Origin: Aurantiochytrium sp. KH105
Taxonomy: Eukaryota > Sar > Bigyra > Thraustochytrida > Thraustochytriidae
Assembly: GCA_003116975.1 (NCBI GenBank)
Contig: BGKB01000194.1
Location: 1 to 64,000, forward strand
DNA: 64,000 nucleotides
Direction of reading: 5' to 3'
The notes beneath the pieces are model-generated. The model searched no databases, was not told the origin of the DNA, and worked only from the letters and a program-made list of their open reading frames with translations. Position numbers and translations under genes: made by a program. The first letter of the stretch is position 1, and each line of letters opens with the position of its first letter. Below, piece after piece: positions 58,009 through 64,000 of the stretch.

Positions 58009-58482
58009 GTCGACTCCATGTAACAACGCCCTAATCAATGAAAATTATCATCTGTGTATCAAATGTGGATGTGTTGTCCTGTAATCAGCTGTGTAGCGAA
58101 TGCAAGGGATGTCGTCGTCAAAGTATCGGGACAATCTGATCGAAACCCACACCTTCAACGATTTCAAGTTGCCAGGTGACTCGTATTCAACGTTCGACTG
58201 GCGGTCGCTTGAAGACGCCGACGAGAGTCCAGCCGCGTCGTTGGGCCTCGCAGGCTTTTGGCTGACTGCGTACGATTAGTGCCGGCGGGTTGTTTCGCTT
58301 TTCGTTTTCGCAAGCTAGCTGAATCCTCAAGTAGATTTTGGGAATCAATCACTTCAGATAAGTTTATACCCATGTGCTTCGCTTCGTGCGTCCAGGCTGC
58401 CCCAAAACACCTCTGTTTCCATGTCCGCAAAGCGTCAAAGAGGGTCAGATAAATTTGTTCCGGTAAATTTTATAAAGAAAAA
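58009..58482. other. Intergenic between convergent genes
   Basis: 3' flanks of the second actin-like gene and the amino-acid transporter. Nothing recognised. Confidence 0.6.
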
Positions 58483-60018
58483 CTACTTGGTCCAGCTGAT
58501 GATGTTCTTGGCGAGCGAAGTGAGACTAATGAGCGTAATGGCAGCCGCCAGCACAACAGCAACAACGCGTTCCGTTTGATACATTCCGCTGGGCGCCGCA
58601 CGCATGAGGAACATGGCGGGGAGCACAAAGCAAATGATTGGATTGGACGTGGAACCAAGCACAGTGAAGACCATACTAATGTCGCTGATCATGATGGCTG
58701 GCAAGAGAGCGGCAATGACCATGCCGAGCGAAATGCCAACGTGAAGGTAGAGCGGAGCCGTCTTGGGGTCAATGTCGTCGTCGCCGATGAGAGAAAAGAC
58801 GTTGCCACGAAAGGCGTGGACGAAGAGTGGAATGGCGAGAATGACGGAGAGCGACATGCCGACGGCGCCAAGGAGCGCGGACTCGTTGCGATGAAAGTCG
58901 TTCGAGAGGAAATTGCCCTCGCTCTCCGCAAGCTGAGTCTTAAACGTGAGGTACGCAAAGGAGCCAATGATGGAGTAAAGCACGAGAGCGAGACCGAGGG
59001 CACGGCTCACGACCTTGGTCATGCGGCGACGCGTGGGCTTGTTGAGCTCGAGGAAGATGGGCAACACGTTGGGATGGCACGTGTACGAGTAGACGACGAT
59101 GGGAAGCGTCGCAAGCAAGCGATCGATTCCAAAGTTGGCCAGTACGATGGGGTCCGACTCGACGGGTTTCTCCCAAAAGCATTCGACAACCTGGTAGTCC
59201 TCACTGCGCGGCGACACGACGTGGGCGTGGTGGCCGCAAAAGTCAAAGTAGGTCACCATGACGACGATGGCCAGGTAGCAGGAGCAGGCCACGCCAATGA
59301 GCGATGAGTAGCGGAGCGCTCCCATCGTGCGCAAGAGGCAAAGGGGCACGACGATGAGCAGGGTCGTGACGAGCATGACCGTCTTTTGCTGGAGAATCTT
59401 GCTCTCGTAGTCGTCGAAAATGGTCTGCAGCGTGCGCGAGATCATGCTACCGCTGGCGACAATGTAGCTGATTGAGGTACCGTAGAGGTTGAGGAGGAGC
59501 ATGATTTGCGCAAAGAGACTGGTTCGCGGACCGTAGAGATGCTCGGCGATGGCCTTGTACGACTTGACGCCGGTGAGGTCTGAGGAGATGACGAGGATCT
59601 TGAGCGAGAAGAATGCCATAAAGGCTCCGCCCGTGAAGAGGGCGAGGCCGAGGAGCAGTCCAACCCTCTCGATGGCGTAGGGGACCGAGAGCGTGCCGGC
59701 GCCGCAGACGGCGACAACGAGCGTAAATACGCTGCCCTTGATGGACCCGGCCTTGAAGCGCTTCTTGAAGAAGAGCACGGGCGACCGGGTGAATGGGGTC
59801 GCCATCACGTCGCCATCGTAGTCGTCGACGTCGTCTTCATCGTCGTCGTTGTACACGGACTCGTGCTGGCGGGCCTGCTCCTGCTCGCGCAGCTGCTGCT
59901 CGCGCAGCTGCTGGTAGTCGAAGTCGTTCCCGTTGGCCACGAGTCCGCGCCGCAGCGAGTCATCGTTCCCGCCCTCCAGCGCCTCCTCCGCCGACCCGCT
60001 CCGCGTGCGCGCGGGCAT
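58483..60018 (-). CDS. Amino-acid transporter, AAAP/SLC38 family
   Basis: 511 residues from the first ATG (60018). The N-terminal 85 residues are cytosolic, Gln/Glu/Asp-rich (REQQLREQEQ; DDDEDDVDDYDGD). The first span begins GSVFTLVVAVCGAGTLSVPY, matching the SLC38/AVT signature (S-x-x-N/T-x-x-x-x-x-x-G-x-G-x-L-x-x-P) that lines the substrate site. Eleven spans can be drawn, and YSYTCHPNVLPIF matches the conserved TM6 segment of SLC38/AVT proteins (F-x-C-H-x-x-x-x-P-I). It is likely a vacuolar or plasma-membrane neutral amino-acid carrier; substrate uncertain. The gene converges on the second actin-like gene. Confidence 0.92.
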   Translation of the reverse strand: MPARTRSGSAEEALEGGNDDSLRRGLVANGNDFDYQQLREQQLREQEQARQHESVYNDDDEDDVDDYDGDVMATPFTRSPVLFFKKRFKAGSIKGSVFTLVVAVCGAGTLSVPYAIERVGLLLGLALFTGGAFMAFFSLKILVISSDLTGVKSYKAIAEHLYGPRTSLFAQIMLLLNLYGTSISYIVASGSMISRTLQTIFDDYESKILQQKTVMLVTTLLIVVPLCLLRTMGALRYSSLIGVACSCYLAIVVMVTYFDFCGHHAHVVSPRSEDYQVVECFWEKPVESDPIVLANFGIDRLLATLPIVVYSYTCHPNVLPIFLELNKPTRRRMTKVVSRALGLALVLYSIIGSFAYLTFKTQLAESEGNFLSNDFHRNESALLGAVGMSLSVILAIPLFVHAFRGNVFSLIGDDDIDPKTAPLYLHVGISLGMVIAALLPAIMISDISMVFTVLGSTSNPIICFVLPAMFLMRAAPSGMYQTERVVAVVLAAAITLISLTSLAKNIISWTK

Positions 60019-62275
60019 CGTCGCTCGCAGTGCCTGCCTTGCTTTCTGGGCCACACGCGCACAGCCTCAGGCAGAGCCCGCGCCCTCCGGGTGGCCAACG
60101 CCGTCCACGCTTACGCCGACGCCCGCGCCGCGCGTCCTGCGCACACGCCGCCCGCCTGCCCGCCTGCCTGCCGCGCGAGCCGCGCGTCGAGTCGTGCGTC
60201 GAGTCGAGCGTCGCGGGCTCCGGCACGTTGAGGATCTGCCTCGGGTCGAGCGAGTCCTGGACGCGATAGATGCGGCACTACATGGACGAGACGAGACGAG
60301 ACGAGATAAGATAGAAGGGCTGACTGACTAACTAACTGTCAGAGCGAGAGCAAGGCCAGCGGCCATGGCGGTCCCGGCATCTTCACGAATTCCAGCCCTG
60401 CTGTCGGGAGGCCAGCCCCGCTGGCACGCAGGAGGCCGCGCGAAGGACGGCGGCGCAGAAGACCTCCGAGCCCGCTCGAGGTCGAGGTCCGGGTCGACGA
60501 GGAAGAGGGCCAGCGACGAAGAGTTGGGAGGAGAAGGAGAAGAAGACACAGATACTAGCTGTGCTGCAAGCGGGGATGAAAGAAGTGGAGGCCGCGCAAG
60601 CCGCAGGTGGAGGTCGGAGACCGGGAGCGGACGCCGCGCCCCGCCGCCGCGCCGAGTCGAGTCGGGTCGGGTCGAGTCGGGTCTCGACGGCGCCGCAGAA
60701 ACGATGCGGTGGCTGGCGGCACGGCCGAGGCGTCGCATCCCGCCCCGGGTTCGCTTGCCGCTTGCTTGCTTCCATCCATTCTCCCGCTCTTATTTCCATT
60801 GCAGGGCAAAAAAGTAGCCTGCTGCTGCATCTGCCGGCTGCTGCTGCTGCTGCATCTGCCGCAGATGCTGCAGATGCTGCAGCACAGCGTTCAGATGCAG
60901 ACGCAGACGCAGACGCAGCACAGATGCCATCGCGGAAGCCGGCGTCTCCTCCACCCACCACGGCCACAGCGCAAGCAGCAGCTGCAGCAGCAGCAGCAGC
61001 AACCGCAAGCGCGGGTTTCCGGCCGCGCCGCGGGACCACTACGGTGGAAAACCCAACCCTACCTCCGAGTCACTCACTCACTGGTCACTGTCAGGCGCAA
61101 GTCGCAACAGCAACAAGCAGCAGCAGCAGCTCAGCGGGTGGCTTCGGGCTCGCGCTGGCTCCGGAGGCCGTGGCCCAGGAGATCGAGCCTTCCGCGACCT
61201 GCCACTGCTGCAGCTGCACAAAGAAGCCAGCTGAGCTGGCTGGTGACCGGCGGGTCAAGGCTTCGTCGGAGCCGGCAAGCTGACTCGGATGGATGGATGC
61301 GAGTGACGCGAATGGGTGGAGGATGGGACCCTTGAAGGAATTCTGCCAGCTGGCGAGATCATGACCTGCTGCGCGAAGCGGTACGGCGGAGGTGGCGGGG
61401 TGAAGCGGAGGAAACCAGCCTCCGCGACCGCCACGGTGCGGCCAAGATTATGGAAAGCGCGACAGCGACTTCCGAACCGTGACTGTGACTGACTTTGAGA
61501 CGGTGCGGACGCCAAAGAGGTAGTTTCGACGTGAGAGCGCCTCCACAGAAGCGAGCCTCACGCCTCAGGAAAGGTGGACTTGGTGGGATAGATGGAGATG
61601 TTGTAAAGCCAAGCCGAGTCTGCAAGGAGCCCCGTCCGCGTCCAGATCATCAGCGGCAGCCATTCCGTTGGCAAGAAGGCTCGTCTCGGGCAGCGCAAAC
61701 GTAGGACCAGCAGGAAAGGAGGTAGTCTGGCCTCCAGACAATGTTCAATGTTCACCGCAACAAGGAAAATGGCATGACATGACATGGCATCTGACTGACT
61801 GTAAGCCTAAACGGTAATCGTGATGCCGGCGAGCACGACCACCTAGTTCTTCTTGCGGATAAGGCTGATGCGGCTTTTTCTGAATTCTTTTCCAAATTCT
61901 ATCAAGAATCCAATCAATGACGATGATGCTCATCATCATCATCGGCATACTTTTTTTCCTCTCTCTCTTCTTCTCTCTATCCGCAGCTGCATCTGCCACT
62001 GCATTGCCTTCGCTTTCCGCTACAGCTTCGCGCGCCGCAGCAAATCAATCTACCCCCTCCTTCTTCCCTCCTTCCCTTCCCTTTCTTTCGATCGTACATA
62101 ACCTCTGTAACGTGCGCAACCCCAAAAGCGGGTGGCCACCACTCGCCGATTGAATGATGCAGAAGCAGCAGAACTGCTGGTCCTGGTCGAGCGCTCGCTT
62201 GGGAGCAGGCGGCGTGCGCGGGGCGCAGAGCGAAAGGAGATCGAGGTCGCGCAGATAGACAAAGGCCGCGCAAGG
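60019..62275. other. 2.2-kb divergent intergenic region, no gene seen
   Basis: Contains GACGAGACGAGACGAGA (60286-60304), GTCGAGTCGGGTCGGGTC (60655-60680), CTGCTGCTG and GCAGATGCTGCAGATG runs (60830-60910), GCAGACGCAGACGCA, and CATCATCATCATC (61930-61943). Open frames are poly-Gln/Ala/Arg. It holds the promoters of the transporter (-) and NMD3 (+). Confidence 0.55.
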
Positions 62276-63994
62276 ATGGCGGACGTTGCCGCGCCCGCGC
62301 AGGGCGTGTGCTGCGTTTGCGGCGTGTCGATGGTCGCGAACCGCATCAACACGTGCGCGCAGTGCTTGCAGACGAACCACGACGTGACCGCAGAGCTGGC
62401 CAAGAACGGCGTGCTCATGAAGTGCAAGGGATGCGAGAGATATCAAAAGCCGCAGACGGGCTGGATTTACTGCGCGCCCGAGAGCAAGGGCCTGCTGGCG
62501 CTCTGTCTGAAGAAAATCAAGGGCCTCAGCAAGGTCCACCTCGTCGACGCCTCCTTCATCTGGACCGAGGAACACTCGAAGCGCATCAAGGTCAAGCTCG
62601 TGGTTCAAGACGAAATCGCGCGGCAGGTCAAGCTGCAGCAGGCCTGCGTCGTCGAGTTCGTCGTTCAAAACAAAATGTGCGAAGACTGCCACATGCAGGA
62701 GGCCAGCGTGACGTGGAATTCCGTTGTGCAGCTGCGGCAAAAGGTCGAGCACAAGCGAACCTTCTTGTACCTAGAGCAGCTCATTCTCAAGCACCAGCTC
62801 GACTCACGGACCGTGCGCGTCGAGCCTATGCCCGACGGCGTCGACTTTTACTTTGCTGCGCGCAACGACGCCGTGCGCTTTCTCGACTTTGTCGAGACGG
62901 TGGTGCCCGTGCGCTACAAGACGAGCAAAAAGATCATCTCGCAGGATCTCAAGAGCAACATTGCCATTCACAACTTTACCTATTCTACGGAGATTGTGCC
63001 CATCTGTCGTGATGATGCCATCTGTCTGCCGCGAAGCATGGCGCAAAAGCTCGGCTCCATCTCGCAGTTCGTGCTGTGCCAAGCTGTTACAAATGTCATG
63101 CGTTTCATTGACCCTGTGTCGTGCCAGGTGGCCGAGCTTTCAGGGGAGCGCTACTTTCAGCAGCCTTTCCGTGCGGTGCTTTCCTCGCAGCGTCTCGTTC
63201 CATTTGTTGTGCTCGACGTGCAACTGCAGGAAATGCCAGCTTTGAAGGACGACGTGGAGGAAGAGAACGACGGCGATGACGAGGATGAGGCTGACGCCCA
63301 GGCAAAGGTTGGCGGCAAGCGTCGGCGCCGGCAAAAGGGTCGCGGCAAGAAAAAGACCCGCGGCACGGGCAAGCTTGCCAACTCATTGCTCAGCGTCTCG
63401 GGTGCCAACCTCAGCGCTTCGCATCGCATCGCTCTAGTCGAAGTTGCCCGGGAAGACGACTTTGGCGTTAATGACAATCGGTTCTTTGTCAACACGCATC
63501 TCGGCTACCTGCTCAAGCCCGGCGACATGGCGCTTGGCTATGACATGCGCACAGTCAATTTGAATGATGAGATCACCGATGAGCTCGCAGACAAGGACGG
63601 TATTCCAGACATTGTCCTTGTGCGGAAGCACTACCCCAAGTGGCGCAAAAACGCAGCCAAGCGCCGCAAGTGGAAGCTCAAGTCCATGGTTCTCGACGGC
63701 AAGGGCGATGCTGGCTTTGGCGTCGTTTCCACTGACGAGAACCACGCCGCCCTCGAGCGCGATCGCGAGATGTTTATGCGCGACATCGAAGAGGACGCAG
63801 AGTTCCGTGCCAAGATGAACATTTACAAGGACGATCGTCCCGCAAAGGATCGCGCCACCACCGACAAGCTCGACGACGATGACGACGATGACGATATCGA
63901 GGACGACGCGCCTATTATCGGGGTCGAGTCCATGCTCGACGAGATGAAGCTTTCGGCGCCCGCCAACAAGGATGATGACGCCGAGTCCCTGTAA
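62276..63994 (+). CDS. NMD3: 60S ribosomal export protein NMD3
   Basis: 572 residues from the first ATG (62276), which immediately precedes the zinc region as in other NMD3 proteins. NMD3 is the adaptor that loads nascent 60S subunits onto Crm1/exportin. N-terminal Cys pairs CCVCG, C-x-x-C and CKGC are present. Diagnostic blocks follow: LLALCLKKIKGLSKVHLVDA, FIWTEEHSKRIKVKL, VEFVVQNKMCEDCH, LRQKVEHKRTFLYLEQLILK, PDGVDFYFAARNDA and EIVPICRDDAICLP. A Lys/Arg-rich insert (KRRRRQKGRGKKKTRGTGK, about 345-363) follows an acidic run. The C-terminus is highly acidic (DDDDDDDIEDD) and ends with a Leu-containing helix (VESMLDEMKLSAP) suited to be the Crm1 export signal. The stop is 6 bp before the window end. 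Confidence 0.97.
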   Translation: MADVAAPAQGVCCVCGVSMVANRINTCAQCLQTNHDVTAELAKNGVLMKCKGCERYQKPQTGWIYCAPESKGLLALCLKKIKGLSKVHLVDASFIWTEEHSKRIKVKLVVQDEIARQVKLQQACVVEFVVQNKMCEDCHMQEASVTWNSVVQLRQKVEHKRTFLYLEQLILKHQLDSRTVRVEPMPDGVDFYFAARNDAVRFLDFVETVVPVRYKTSKKIISQDLKSNIAIHNFTYSTEIVPICRDDAICLPRSMAQKLGSISQFVLCQAVTNVMRFIDPVSCQVAELSGERYFQQPFRAVLSSQRLVPFVVLDVQLQEMPALKDDVEEENDGDDEDEADAQAKVGGKRRRRQKGRGKKKTRGTGKLANSLLSVSGANLSASHRIALVEVAREDDFGVNDNRFFVNTHLGYLLKPGDMALGYDMRTVNLNDEITDELADKDGIPDIVLVRKHYPKWRKNAAKRRKWKLKSMVLDGKGDAGFGVVSTDENHAALERDREMFMRDIEEDAEFRAKMNIYKDDRPAKDRATTDKLDDDDDDDDIEDDAPIIGVESMLDEMKLSAPANKDDDAESL

Positions 63995-64000
63995 GTACCA

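Noticed and set aside
60555-61335. Gln-, Ala- and Arg-rich frames upstream of NMD3
   Set aside because: They come from GCA/CAG and GCAGAC repeats; no conserved segment.
63985-64000. GTAAGT at the NMD3 stop as a splice donor
   Set aside because: The protein already has normal NMD3 length and an acidic export-signal-like C-terminus, so the in-frame TAA is the simpler end.
1-64000. Search for virus-like elements, retroelements and tRNA genes
   Set aside because: No reverse transcriptase, integrase, capsid, envelope or tRNA B-box pattern was recognised by eye; a proper scan could still find short or old copies.

Overview
The window is nuclear eukaryotic DNA. It holds long, mostly uninterrupted reading frames, no operons, and typical eukaryotic genes (NMD3, EFG1, NF-YB, a SET1-type methyltransferase, AGM1/PGM3, actin-like proteins). 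These are separated by GC-rich intergenic DNA full of short tandem repeats. The near absence of visible introns, the high coding GC and the gene set fit a thraustochytrid-like protist (stramenopile, Labyrinthulomycetes). That placement is an inference from style; no marker gene in the window proves it. I recognised no tRNA, rRNA, CRISPR array or transposon gene, and saw no reverse transcriptase, integrase or capsid motif.

Layout. 1-7.5 kb: end of a J-domain-like protein, a higher-order tandem repeat array, a trypsin-fold protein that has lost its catalytic residues, and a large TIR-STAND NTPase-WD40 protein. 8.9-19.2 kb: PPAT (first step of purine synthesis), a small B12D/NDUFA4-like mitochondrial protein, a 2.8-kb repeat-rich gap, a large IQ-motif protein, and EFG1. 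20.8-33 kb: a Cys-rich type I membrane protein, a degenerate DHHC protein, a CPPED1-like phosphoesterase fused to a Myb domain (divergent from a PHT1-like phosphate transporter), an LRR/coiled-coil protein, and AGM1. 33-38 kb: about 5 kb with no gene I can support. 38.1-41.4 kb: a transmembrane protein with a discoidin-like and EGF ectodomain and a cytoplasmic CHAT protease plus STAND/NB-ARC ATPase. 43.1-44.9 kb: two tandem paralogues of the small mitochondrial protein. 45-51.4 kb: a chromatin/transcription group (PHD protein, SET1-like methyltransferase, NF-YB). 52.7-58 kb: two tandem divergent actins with long N-terminal extensions. 58.5-64 kb: an AAAP amino-acid transporter and NMD3.

The strongest candidates for a new system are the CHAT-STAND receptor at 38120-41392 and the TIR-STAND-WD40 protein at 3799-7524. 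Both carry enzyme modules (a predicted protease and a predicted NADase) coupled to signalling NTPases, as in NLR-like immunity and cell death. The tandem N-extended actins are the second most interesting item: each has a different change at one of the two residues that position water for ATP hydrolysis in conventional actin.
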